DNA of 64,000 nt from Xanthomarina sp. F2636L (GTDB taxonomy: Bacteria; Bacteroidota; Bacteroidia; Flavobacteriales; Flavobacteriaceae): contig NZ_JAPMLM010000068.1 of NCBI RefSeq assembly GCF_026410195.1, positions 253,001 through 317,000 on the forward strand, read 5' to 3'. Below are positions 16,301 to 24,334 of the stretch, one piece after another. The number at the start of each line of letters is the position of its first letter. Position 1 is the stretch's first letter. Below the pieces are notes generated by a model. It saw only the letters and a list, made by a program, of their open reading frames with translations, searched no databases and was not told the DNA's origin. Position numbers and translations under genes: made by a program.

Positions 16301-16889
16301 CAAAAATATTACCTAAAGATGTGTTAACAGCTAATAAATCTAAGATTTCGTTTTTATGAATTAATAATTGTTCGGCTTTTTTACGTTCTGAAATTTCATT
16401 TTCAAGATCTAAATTTTTTTGCTCTAACTTACTAATAAGACGCTTGCTATAAAGCTTTAAAACTTCTTGTTCTGTAAATTCTGATTTTTTTATAGGTTTT
16501 GTCTTAGATACTTCATTTTTAAAAATATCTTGAATCACCTGTAGGATTTTATCTTGATCTGTAGGCTTTCTTAAAAAATGAACTGCACCAAGTTTTATAG
16601 CAAAATCTTCATCCAGTTTTTCAGTATAAGTAGAGGTGTAAAAAACGAAAGGGATCTCTTTAAATAATTTTTCATTTTTACAAGCTTGGCAAAACATATA
16701 GCCATCCATTACTGGCATTAAAATATCTGAAATAATAAGATCTACTTGTTTGTTTTCCTGAAGTTTTTCAAGCCCTTCGCTCCCATTATTAGCTTCAATA
16801 ACCAAATAACCTGCTTCTTCAAGAATTACTCGAAGCAAGTATAAGTTTTCAAACGTATCATCTACAATTAAAATAGTCTTATTATTCAT
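13308..16889 (-). CDS. Sigma54-dependent activator with REC-GAF-4xPAS sensory region
   Basis: A 1193-aa cytoplasmic regulator. Order: receiver (1-125, phosphoacceptor Asp55 in SDILMPVMDG), coiled linker, GAF (about 185-335), four PAS domains (about 345-855, the last two being similar PAS_3 types ending in QDIT-RK), a short coiled coil, AAA+ sigma54-interaction domain (about 895-1120; Walker A GESGTGKE, GSFTGA loop, Walker B GGTLFLDEIGE) and a Fis-type helix-turn-helix (about 1140-1193). GSFTGA replaces the commoner GAFTGA. Such proteins bind upstream sites and drive RNA polymerase-sigma54. It starts 3 bases after the lone receiver gene and probably activates the promoter at 13150-13165. The size and number of sensory domains are unusual. 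Confidence 0.93.
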   Translation of the reverse strand: MNNKTILIVDDTFENLYLLRVILEEAGYLVIEANNGSEGLEKLQENKQVDLIISDILMPVMDGYMFCQACKNEKLFKEIPFVFYTSTYTEKLDEDFAIKLGAVHFLRKPTDQDKILQVIQDIFKNEVSKTKPIKKSEFTEQEVLKLYSKRLISKLEQKNLDLENEISERKKAEQLLIHKNEILDLLAVNTSLGNIFDRLLLNYESVHPNYFGSISLLDEDGIHLNLESAPSMPKSYNLAIKRVPIGKNTGSCGTAAFIKKPVIVSDISKDKLWKDYKDIALEYGLKSCWSLPIFSKNKIVLGTFAIYSKSISTPSLDEINELNFAVNLVRIAIEKSRTVAEIKKKDESYKALINQASDAIMSYSLDGTIHSFNKSSYINLGYTKKEFQKLNIKDLVVGDFVINSERYKELLKEKPLIFDREIIRKDKSILVAEISAKMQKDGRILAICRDVTETKKNIREVKKEKEFSAGLLKSMGEGLLVINLNSEIIRVNPSFCEMTGFTEKELLGVKRPYPFWSPELKKENDERYELLIQDKNERDYEIVYMHKNGKYFPVRISISSIFNEEGEKIANFSIVQDITQRRNAEIKLKESEKSLLVAQKLAKIGSYNFDINTQILEASSAFKDIVGVDLDSELSPEIWREIRHPDDSAINQEMLERSIKTGEKFDLEYRILTKNNKELKWIHGLGEVTYVNGQVANFFGTIQDITERKVVEMKLIDSEYNLKQSQIVGNIGSYSLDIQTMMWESSDILDKIMDINKSYIRDLNGWVSIIHPDEREQMLNYFENNILIKHEKFNREYRIVNHVDDKEKWVHGLGKLILDSEGNPVKMIGTIQDITDRKIAENKIAKANEQLKQVNKELNVLRNQLEQENVYLRNELDLVFNYEEMVYGSAEFSNLLSEVEKVAPTTATVLLLGESGTGKELLARAIHNTSLRNNKPLIKVNCSAIPRELIESELFGHKKGSFTGAITDKIGKFELADGGTLFLDEIGELPLDMQPKILRFLQEGEIEVVGGTSGLKKLDVRVIAATNRNLKEEVDNKRFREDLYFRLNVFPIEVPPLRKRIDDIPLLVEHFVDKFNKAYGKSIKFITDESMSKLKAYKWPGNIRELENLIERASILSTNNTLLIPGFESSTQNTKPINNRDLSLDKAQRNHILQVLEQCNWKISGPHGASILLDLKPSTLRDKMTKLGISKPK

Positions 16890-16892
16890 TTC

Positions 16893-17264
16893 TTATTTTG
16901 AATTGACAATATGCTTCATTTGGTTTACAAAAGTTTCTGGATTAATTGGTTTCTCCAAATAACCATCTGCACCTGCATCAAGTGCTTTTTCTTTATCTCC
17001 TCCCATAGCATACGAAGTTACCGCTATAATAGTTGTGTTTTTAGGCAGACCATTATGTCTTAATTTATTACATATTTCGTAACCATCCATATCTGGAAGT
17101 TGTATGTCTATTAAAATAATTTCAGGGTTGTTTTCATGAGCAAGCCTTAATCCATCTACCCCATTAAACGCTTCAATTACAGTGTAATTACTTTGTGTTA
17201 GCAAGTAAGACAACATATACATGTTTTGCTCATTATCCTCTATAATTAAAATAGTTGATTTCAT
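16893..17264 (-). CDS. Single-domain response regulator (CheY-like receiver)
   Basis: A 123-aa receiver with no output domain. The acidic pocket is IEDN (Glu9, Asp10), the phosphoacceptor is Asp53 in LIDIQLPDMDGYE, the switch Thr/Ser is in AVTSYA and the conserved Lys is in LEKP. It lies between the histidine kinase and the sigma54 activator on the same strand, 3 bases before the latter, so it is probably a phosphate relay or sink between the kinase and the activator receiver. It resembles DivK-type regulators. Confidence 0.92.
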   Translation of the reverse strand: MKSTILIIEDNEQNMYMLSYLLTQSNYTVIEAFNGVDGLRLAHENNPEIILIDIQLPDMDGYEICNKLRHNGLPKNTTIIAVTSYAMGGDKEKALDAGADGYLEKPINPETFVNQMKHIVNSK

Positions 17265-17344
17265 AATCTAATAAATATTTTATGACCTGATGTTTAAATA
17301 TACTACAATTCTTTTAACAATTTAAAATTTAGTTTTTTATTGAA

Positions 17345-20300
17345 CTATGTATTTTTAGAAGCCTTAATAGGAATTTTAAAAGTAAAGTTACTTCCTTCTC
17401 CTTTTTTACTTTTTACATGGATAGATCCCCCTAATTTTTCAATTATGTTTTTACAAATTGCCAATCCAAGACCTGTACCTTCATGATTTCTACTTAACCC
17501 GGCATCTATTTGAATAAAAGGCATAAATAATTTATTAAGATCCTTTTTACTAATCCCAATGCCTTGATCTATTACTTGTGTTATTAACAAACTATCCAAA
17601 ACATCTACTTTTACAGTAATGCCTCCTTTATTAGAGAATTTAATAGCATTGGATAGTAAATTAAGTAACACCTGCTCAACTCTACGCTCATCACTATTTA
17701 AAATAATTTCCATCTCAGATATTTCTGAGTTTATGACTAACCCTTTTTTAAGGGCTTGTGGTTTTAAAAAGTCAATAGTCTTTTCTAATGTGGATAAATA
17801 ATTAAACGGATAGAATGACACTTTTAATTTTCCTGCCTCAATTTTAGAAATATCCAAAACATCGTTAATTAAGCCTAATAAGTGCTGACTGCTATTTTTA
17901 ACCATAGACAGCTGCTTTTTCTGCTCCTCATTTAACGGGCCTGCATATTCTTTTAATAGAATTCCAGTAAAACCAATAATAGAGTTCATTGGTGTTCTTA
18001 ATTCATGAGACATAGTTGCTAAAAATGCGGACTTCATTAAATCTGCAGATTGTGCTTTTATTTTTTCTTTTTCTAATTCAGACGTTCTAAACTCTACTAA
18101 CTCTTCGAGATTATTTCTATATTTTTCTAATTCTGCTTCGGCATGTTTCTTTTCTGTTATATCTATAACAGTAATCATAATATGTTCTTCATTATTTAAA
18201 TCAAGTGCTTGTAATGAGATTAATATAAAAAGTTCTTTTTCATCTGGCATTTTGTAATTTAATTCAACATTTGATACATATCCTTTTTCACTAAACTCGC
18301 TCCATAATAAGGTTTCATTATCGAGATTTTTTTGATCATCAAGAGTGAATAAACCCATTTCTTCAGCAGTTTTCTCTAACATGTTTTCTCTTTTAATTCC
18401 AACAATGTTTGCCAATGCTTCGTTTACTTCAATAATCTTTTTTTCTTTATTAAGTATCGCTTTTCCAATAACATTAGATTTAAATGCTTTAGAAAATTTT
18501 TCTTCACTTTCTTTTATTGTTATTTCTGCTTTTTTACGTGCTGTAATATCTCTTACAACTCCAATTAGAAATTTATTTCCACTATCGTCTATAAATCGTG
18601 TTTTTTTGGTAGAAACAATTCGAGTTTCCATTCCTTCTAAAGTTATAGATTCTTCATTAATGTTTTCTACACCAGTTAACAACACCTGCTTATCAATACT
18701 AAAAAACATTTCCCGTTCATCAAAAGACACGTTTTCAGCTAGTGTTTTTCCAATTATTTCTGATCTTGAAAGGTTAAAAAAGTTGCAAAAAGAATCATTT
18801 ACTAGTAAAATACGGCTTTGTTCATCTTTTACAAATACTAGATCACCTATATTATTTAAAATATTATCAAGATATTTTTTACTTTTAATGATTTGCTCTT
18901 CGGCATTTTTTGATTCAGTGATATCTCTTATAGTTCCAATTAAAAAATTTTTACCGCTTTCATCTATGTACCTGTTTTTTTTGATTGAAATGATTCTTGT
19001 TTCTCCTCCTTTACCAATAAAACTAACTTCACTAACATTTTCAATCCCTTTTGAGATTACTTGACTATCAATTTTTAAATATCTTTCTCTTTCCTCAACC
19101 GGAGTATCTTCAGCGAAGGTTTTACCTAAGATCTCTTCTTTTGTACGATTAAATAATTTATAGAATGCGTCATTTGCAATAAGAAAATGGCTTTTATCAT
19201 CTTTTACAAATACTGGGTCCCCTATATTATTTATAATGTTTTCGAGATAGCTTTTATTTTTTATTAATTGATCTTCAGCCTTTTTGCGCTCTGTAATGTC
19301 TGTAAAAAATATTGTCAGTCCTTCTTTTGAAGGATATACTCTATTTTCAAACCATCTATCAATGGGTTCATAGTAAGTTTCAAAATATTGTTTTTCTTGA
19401 GTTTCTACTGCTTTATAATATGCTTTATAAAAAGGAAGACCTATACCTTCAGGAAATTCGGTCCAAACATGTTTACCTATTAAACTTTCTGGAGATTTTC
19501 CTAAAAATTCAGCTGCTTTAATATTTATATAAGTATAATGCCAATTGGTATCTAGCGCCACAAATCCATCTGAAATAAGATTTAAAGTAGTTTCAATTTG
19601 AGAAGTTAATTTTTTCTCTACCTGATTTTTCTCAGCTTTAAGATTAATATATTTTGTTCGATAATTAATAATAGAAAAAACATCTCGATTTTGGTTTGCA
19701 ATAAATGTGGCATTCGTTTCATTATTATCTAAATACTTTAAATAAACATATAGAATAATTGAAAATATAAGTGCTGAAAAAGACTTACCTATAATATGCC
19801 CAACCAAGGAAGAATTAAAATCGGGTGCACCAAATTTTAAAATAACATTAAAAGCAAAAGCATCAATAATTAAAACTGAAAGCAGAGAAATAAAAAGAAT
19901 ATAAAAGAACGGCAGTTTGCTATTTCTTGAAATCAAATATTGATATATAATAGCAAGTAAAATAAAATCAAAAAACAAGATAATGGTACCTGTTATAAAG
20001 TACTTATAATCTAAAATGAATATAGATTTTGCTTGATTATTTTCAATTAATCCAATAACACTTTCTTGCAAATAGGTAATACCAAATAAAGCAGATATCA
20101 AGAAGTTTGAAATTACAATCCCAATTATAAGAGCTCTTGCACTAGTAACTCCTTCTTTTATATAAATTAGTAAAACAGCAAATAAAACAGCTGAAAAAAT
20201 AATTATAGATCCTGGGTAAATGGTATACTTATCTAAAATTTCAAGGCTTATATAAGCATCAGAAAACACTAGAAGGTATTGTAAAGTTCCAAGTAGTATA

Positions 20301-20401
20301 TATAAAGGTGCCAAACCTAATTTAGATCTAAGCTTAAATAATAAGAGTATAGTTGAAGAAAAAAATAAAAACTCTGCAAATATGGTCGTATAGATATTCA
20401 T
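17345..20401 (-). CDS. Membrane PAS histidine kinase
   Basis: A 1018-aa sensor kinase. Residues 1-225 contain about seven hydrophobic segments, forming an N-terminal membrane sensor. Four PAS domains follow (about 265-375, 380-500, 505-625, 630-745). The second and third are near duplicates: both carry IGD(P/L)VFVKD, EEILGKT or SEIIGKT, and FLIG-(T/V)-(I/V)RDIT. A coiled coil leads to HisKA with MSHELRTPMNSIIGF (phosphorylated His) and an HATPase domain with LLNLLSNAIKFS, DQGIGI and GTGLGLAI. No receiver is fused. It is the first gene of the signalling run; the lone receiver starts 80 bases after its stop. Confidence 0.92.
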   Translation of the reverse strand: MNIYTTIFAEFLFFSSTILLLFKLRSKLGLAPLYILLGTLQYLLVFSDAYISLEILDKYTIYPGSIIIFSAVLFAVLLIYIKEGVTSARALIIGIVISNFLISALFGITYLQESVIGLIENNQAKSIFILDYKYFITGTIILFFDFILLAIIYQYLISRNSKLPFFYILFISLLSVLIIDAFAFNVILKFGAPDFNSSLVGHIIGKSFSALIFSIILYVYLKYLDNNETNATFIANQNRDVFSIINYRTKYINLKAEKNQVEKKLTSQIETTLNLISDGFVALDTNWHYTYINIKAAEFLGKSPESLIGKHVWTEFPEGIGLPFYKAYYKAVETQEKQYFETYYEPIDRWFENRVYPSKEGLTIFFTDITERKKAEDQLIKNKSYLENIINNIGDPVFVKDDKSHFLIANDAFYKLFNRTKEEILGKTFAEDTPVEERERYLKIDSQVISKGIENVSEVSFIGKGGETRIISIKKNRYIDESGKNFLIGTIRDITESKNAEEQIIKSKKYLDNILNNIGDLVFVKDEQSRILLVNDSFCNFFNLSRSEIIGKTLAENVSFDEREMFFSIDKQVLLTGVENINEESITLEGMETRIVSTKKTRFIDDSGNKFLIGVVRDITARKKAEITIKESEEKFSKAFKSNVIGKAILNKEKKIIEVNEALANIVGIKRENMLEKTAEEMGLFTLDDQKNLDNETLLWSEFSEKGYVSNVELNYKMPDEKELFILISLQALDLNNEEHIMITVIDITEKKHAEAELEKYRNNLEELVEFRTSELEKEKIKAQSADLMKSAFLATMSHELRTPMNSIIGFTGILLKEYAGPLNEEQKKQLSMVKNSSQHLLGLINDVLDISKIEAGKLKVSFYPFNYLSTLEKTIDFLKPQALKKGLVINSEISEMEIILNSDERRVEQVLLNLLSNAIKFSNKGGITVKVDVLDSLLITQVIDQGIGISKKDLNKLFMPFIQIDAGLSRNHEGTGLGLAICKNIIEKLGGSIHVKSKKGEGSNFTFKIPIKASKNT

Positions 20402-20860
20402 ATCGTATTTTAGGTTAAGCTTTATAGAGTTTTAGTTTAGATTAAAACTCAAATTTAGATTGGCATTTAAATTACACTTAAATATTTAACTCCTTATTTA
20501 AATAGGATTAAGAAAGCAATTACAATTAAAACATTAACATCAACAAGCCGTAAAATATACTGAGCATTAAGCTTTTACCCTAAATATAATATTTTAATTT
20601 ATGAATAAAAATAATAAGAATAAAATCTATTTTAAGACAAGTAACTTTTTTTCCGTTAATCACTTTTTAACTTACTAAGTCAATATGGAATCTTTTAAAA
20701 ACTTCAAATTAATATAACTGAAAAGAAGGAAATTGCTCAAACCCTAGTCTGGAATAAATATAATTACAAACAGCTCTCAAGGTATTTTTACAATTTTATG
20801 TAAACTTTAATAAACAACCACGACTTAAATCGTTACATTCATCTTCCAAAAGTAAAAACT
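20402..20860. other. Divergent intergenic region with a possible operator
   Basis: About 460 AT-rich bases between the kinase and the arsenosugar-type operon. I see no gene. Near the operon start is a near-palindrome ACGACTTAAATCGT (20820-20833, six of seven pairs) followed by TACATTCA (20834-20841), a poor match to the TAnnTTTG box. This could be promoter plus operator for the operon, but it is weak. Confidence 0.35.
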
Positions 20861-21196
20861 ATGCAAAAGACATATTACGATCCAGCTGATCTTAGAAAAT
20901 TCGGTAAAATCTCAGAATGGAACGAAGAGCTTGGCTCAAAATTTTTCGAATATTATAATTCTGTTTTTAAAGAAGGAAAACTTTCAGAAAGAGAAAAATC
21001 GTTAATCGCCTTAGCTGTAGCCCATACCATTCAATGTCCTTATTGTATTGACGCCTATACTGGAGATGGTTTACAAAGAGGCATTACCAAAGAAGAAATG
21101 ATGGAATCTCTACACGTAGCTTCGGCTATTCGTGGTGGCGCTTCTTTAGTTCATGGCGTCCAAATGATGAATAAAGTGAATAAATTAGACGGTTAA
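20861..21196 (+). CDS. Arsenosugar biosynthesis-associated peroxidase-like protein (AhpD/CMD fold)
   Basis: A 111-aa carboxymuconolactone decarboxylase/AhpD-type protein. The core SLIALAVAHTIQCPYCIDAYT carries the CxxC pair and the following region has GITKEEMMESLHVASAIRGG. It is very close to the small peroxidase-like family found next to arsS genes in many bacteria. It lies 57 bases upstream of arsS. AhpD-type proteins use the two Cys for thiol redox chemistry; the exact role in arsenosugar formation is unknown, perhaps protecting or reducing a trivalent arsenical. Confidence 0.88.
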   Translation: MQKTYYDPADLRKFGKISEWNEELGSKFFEYYNSVFKEGKLSEREKSLIALAVAHTIQCPYCIDAYTGDGLQRGITKEEMMESLHVASAIRGGASLVHGVQMMNKVNKLDG

Positions 21197-21253
21197 AGTG
21201 GGCATCGCCCTCTCTTTTATTCCTCAAGAATTACAAATAAGATATCTCTATTA

Positions 21254-22321
21254 ATGGCAACAAAATCCTTACATAAACTAGGAAGTGATTTAGCACAAAG
21301 TAATAAGCAATTAAAAATACTCTCTAACGGTATCTTTAAAAATGGCGAATTACCGACGTTTAAAGATAAAATATCTGAGTCGGGTCAATTCCCTCTTAAA
21401 GCAAAAAAATTAGAGATTTTACAAATTAATGTTGGCTATATGTGTAATCAAGTTTGCGATCATTGCCATGTAGATGCCGGACCAGACAGAAAAGAAATCA
21501 TGACAAGAGACACCATGAAACAGTGTCTTGAGCTTATAGAAAAATCTGAAGCTCATACCTTAGATTTAACTGGTGGCGCGCCAGAAATGAATCCAGATTT
21601 TAGATGGTTTGTAGAGGAGGCAGCAAAAGTTGGAATTAAAGATTTTATTGTACGCTCCAATCTAACCATTATTAGAGCCAACAAAAAATATTACGATTTA
21701 CCAGACTTTTTTAAAAAACATAATATTCACGTAGTCTCCTCAATGCCACATTGGACTAAAGGAAAAACAGACAAGCAAAGAGGTTCTGGCGTTTTTGATA
21801 AATCGATTAAAGCTTTACAGGATTTAAATGCCGTTGGCTACGGAATGCCAGGAAGCCATTTAAAATTAGATTTAGTTTACAATCCTTCAGGTGCATTTTT
21901 ACCAGGAAATCAGTCAGCTATGGAAAAAGACTTCAAAAAAACTTTACTTGAAGATTTTAATATTCAATTCCACAATCTGTTTGCTATTACAAATTTACCA
22001 ATTGCACGTTTTCTGGATTATCTAATTGCTAGTGATAATTACGAAGATTATATGTATTCCTTAGTGGAAGCCTATAATCCTGCAGCTGTTTCAAACCTTA
22101 TGTGTAAAAACACATTATCTATTAGTTGGGATGGTTATTTATTTGATTGCGATTTCAATCAAATGCTGGAACTACCTGTAAACAGTAAATCGAAACATGT
22201 TTCAGAGTTTAATCAAGAGCTATTGGAAGGACGAAACATTGTTATTTCCCAACACTGTTACGGCTGTACGGCTGGTGCTGGAAGCAGTTGCCAAGGTAAT
22301 ATTATTCCTGAAAACGCATAG
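21254..22321 (+). CDS. arsS: Arsenosugar biosynthesis radical SAM protein ArsS
   Basis: A 355-aa radical SAM enzyme. The 4Fe-4S motif CNQVCDHC (Cys64, 68, 71) is followed by HVDAGPDRKE, and the C-terminus has the family signature CYGCTAGAGSSCQGN. The cyanobacterial ArsS is known to join dimethylarsenite to the 5'-deoxyadenosyl radical, giving the precursor of arsenosugars. This copy has Cys where some relatives carry selenocysteine. It follows the peroxidase-like gene and precedes rhodanese and glycosyltransferase genes of the same pathway. No arsenite methyltransferase (ArsM) gene is seen in the window. Confidence 0.93.
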   Translation: MATKSLHKLGSDLAQSNKQLKILSNGIFKNGELPTFKDKISESGQFPLKAKKLEILQINVGYMCNQVCDHCHVDAGPDRKEIMTRDTMKQCLELIEKSEAHTLDLTGGAPEMNPDFRWFVEEAAKVGIKDFIVRSNLTIIRANKKYYDLPDFFKKHNIHVVSSMPHWTKGKTDKQRGSGVFDKSIKALQDLNAVGYGMPGSHLKLDLVYNPSGAFLPGNQSAMEKDFKKTLLEDFNIQFHNLFAITNLPIARFLDYLIASDNYEDYMYSLVEAYNPAAVSNLMCKNTLSISWDGYLFDCDFNQMLELPVNSKSKHVSEFNQELLEGRNIVISQHCYGCTAGAGSSCQGNIIPENA

Positions 22322-22332
22322 AATTCATAAGT

Positions 22333-22833
22333 ATGAAACCACAAATCGTCTTTATATTAACACTCTTTTCAGTTATCCAGATAGGCTTTACTCAGGAATC
22401 CCTGTCTGAATTATTAAAAAAGCACAATACACATCAAATCCCTTATATGTCTGTTGAAGAATTAGCCATGCCTAAAACAAAGGCCATTATTTTAGATGCC
22501 CGCGAGTATGAAGAATACCAAGTAAGTCATCTAAAAAATGCTGTTTTTGTTGGCTTTAATGATTTTAATTTAGAAAACACCAGCAAACAAATTGAAAACA
22601 AACAACAGAATATAGTGGTTTATTGTTCGCTAGGAATTCGCTCCGAAAATATTGCTGAAAAACTTTCAAAAGCAGGCTATACCAACATCTACAATCTATA
22701 CGGAGGTATTTTTGAATGGAAAAACAAAGGCTTTGATGTCTATGATACTAATGAAACCAAAACTGAAAAGGTTCATGCTTTTTCTCCCGAATGGAGTAAA
22801 TGGCTAACTTCAGGAAAAAAAGTTTTTAAATAA
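22333..22833 (+). CDS. Exported rhodanese-like protein
   Basis: A 166-aa protein with a likely signal peptide (MKPQIVFILTLFSVIQIGFTQ) and one rhodanese domain: ILDAREYEEYQVSHLKNA, active-site Cys in VYCSLGIRSE, and GGIFEWKNKG. Rhodaneses move sulfur between thiols. It begins 12 bases after arsS, so it belongs to that operon, and similar genes accompany arsS in other flavobacteria. A link to thio-arsenicals is possible but inferred. The periplasmic location is at odds with a direct step in the cytosolic ArsS reaction. Confidence 0.87.
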   Translation: MKPQIVFILTLFSVIQIGFTQESLSELLKKHNTHQIPYMSVEELAMPKTKAIILDAREYEEYQVSHLKNAVFVGFNDFNLENTSKQIENKQQNIVVYCSLGIRSENIAEKLSKAGYTNIYNLYGGIFEWKNKGFDVYDTNETKTEKVHAFSPEWSKWLTSGKKVFK

Positions 22834-22841
22834 TTTAATCC

Positions 22842-23516
22842 ATGAGAATATTAAGTACAAAAGACACAAATAGTGCTAATGATATGAATTTCGATTTTCA
22901 TTTTCCAACCTCTAAAAAAGCCATCATCATTTTTGCTAGAAATCCTGAACTAGGAAAATGTAAAACCCGTTTAGCAGAAACTATTGGAGACCATGCTGCT
23001 TTAAACGTATATAAATATTTATTACAACATACGGCTAATATCACCGAAAAAGTAACAGCAGATAAATTTGTATTTTACTCCGAACATATTCATAAAAACG
23101 ATATTTGGGATGAAGATATCTTTATAAAAAAACTCCAACAAGGCTCAGATTTAGGTGTAAGAATGAAAAATGCTTTTTTGGAGCTATTTAATTCCGGATA
23201 TGAGAAAATAGTTATTCTGGGAAGTGATATTTTAGATTTAAAATCAGAACATATCTCCAAAGCATTTCATACATTAGACACACAGGATGTTGTTATTGGT
23301 CCAGCTTTTGACGGAGGGTATTATTTACTGGGAATGAAACAACTTCATCCTCATATTTTTGAAAATAAACGCTGGGGAACCCATACAGTTTTAAAAGATA
23401 CTTTAGAGGATTTAAAACAGTTAAACACCTACCAATTAGAAACATTAAATGATATTGACACTTTTGAAGACCTCAATAAAAATAACATACTTAAAGAATT
23501 AATTACCAATGATTAA
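22842..23516 (+). CDS. TIGR04282-type arsenosugar biosynthesis glycosyltransferase
   Basis: A 224-aa nucleotide-sugar transferase-like protein of the DUF2064 type. Visible landmarks are IIIFARNPELGKCKTRLAE, ILGSDILDL (metal-binding region), and GPAFDGGYYLLGM. This family is known from its tight association with ArsS. It probably adds a sugar unit to the dimethylarsinoyl riboside or makes the aglycone. It starts 9 bases after the rhodanese gene and overlaps the phosphorylase gene by 8 bases. An in-frame ATG at 22884 is an alternative start. Confidence 0.88.
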   Translation: MRILSTKDTNSANDMNFDFHFPTSKKAIIIFARNPELGKCKTRLAETIGDHAALNVYKYLLQHTANITEKVTADKFVFYSEHIHKNDIWDEDIFIKKLQQGSDLGVRMKNAFLELFNSGYEKIVILGSDILDLKSEHISKAFHTLDTQDVVIGPAFDGGYYLLGMKQLHPHIFENKRWGTHTVLKDTLEDLKQLNTYQLETLNDIDTFEDLNKNNILKELITND

Positions 23517-24321
23517 ATTTATTACAGAAACAGCAGAATACCTTGAAGAAAAAGGTTTTAAAAATCCCGAAATAGGCATCATTCTTGGCACTGGCTTAGG
23601 CAAATTAATTAACGATATAGACATTATTGCCGAAGTTAGTTATAACCACATTCCAAACTTTCCAACGGCAACCGTAGAGTTCCATAAAGGAAAACTAATT
23701 TACGGAAACTTAGAAGGTAAAAAAGTGATTGTTATGCAAGGCCGTTTTCATATTTATGAAGGCTACACCCTGCAGGACGTGACCTATCCCGTTCGGGTTA
23801 TGGAAAAATTAGGAATAAAAACCTTGCTGGTTTCCAATGCTTCGGGCGCTATAAACAATAGCTTTAAAAAAGGAGAATTAATGCTAATTGAAGATCATAT
23901 TAATCTTCAAGGCAGCTCTCCTCTGGCATTTAGAGGTGTAGAACTTTTAGGAGAACGTTTTACAGACATGAGCGAGCCCTATAATAAAAAATTAAATACA
24001 ACATTTAAAGATATTGCCAAGACTAATAATATTGCCTTGCACCAAGGTGTTTATGCTAGTGTGGTTGGACCTCAACTAGAAACCAGAGCAGAATATAGAA
24101 TGTTAAAAATTATCGGGGCAGATGCAGTAGGCATGAGTACGGTTCCGGAAATTATTGTTGCCAATCATTTAAAACTAAAAGCTGCTGCTGTCTCAGTTTT
24201 AACAGATGAATGTGACCCAGACAATTTAAAACCAGTAAATATTGACGAGATTATTGAAATGGCAGGTAAAGCCGAGCCGCAAATGATTGTTTTATTTAAA
24301 GAATTAATCAAAACACTTTAG
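23509..24321 (+). CDS. Purine-nucleoside phosphorylase
   Basis: A 270-aa trimeric-type purine nucleoside phosphorylase. Visible motifs are IILGTGLGKL (phosphate loop), MQGRFHIYEGY, SNASGAIN, and the base site GPQLETRAEYRML with VGMSTVPEI. The normal reaction is phosphorolysis of inosine or guanosine. It overlaps the TIGR04282 gene by 8 bases and so lies inside the arsenosugar-type operon. Removing adenine from the ArsS product would free the ribosyl arsenical for the glycosyltransferases; that role is inference, and general purine salvage is equally possible. Confidence 0.92.
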   Translation: MIKFITETAEYLEEKGFKNPEIGIILGTGLGKLINDIDIIAEVSYNHIPNFPTATVEFHKGKLIYGNLEGKKVIVMQGRFHIYEGYTLQDVTYPVRVMEKLGIKTLLVSNASGAINNSFKKGELMLIEDHINLQGSSPLAFRGVELLGERFTDMSEPYNKKLNTTFKDIAKTNNIALHQGVYASVVGPQLETRAEYRMLKIIGADAVGMSTVPEIIVANHLKLKAAAVSVLTDECDPDNLKPVNIDEIIEMAGKAEPQMIVLFKELIKTL

Positions 24322-24334
24322 TTCTAAACAAGAC

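Noticed and set aside
22197-22409. Overlapping plus-strand reading frame across the end of arsS and the start of the rhodanese gene
   Set aside because: Both overlapped genes are strongly supported in other frames; the frame has no recognisable content.
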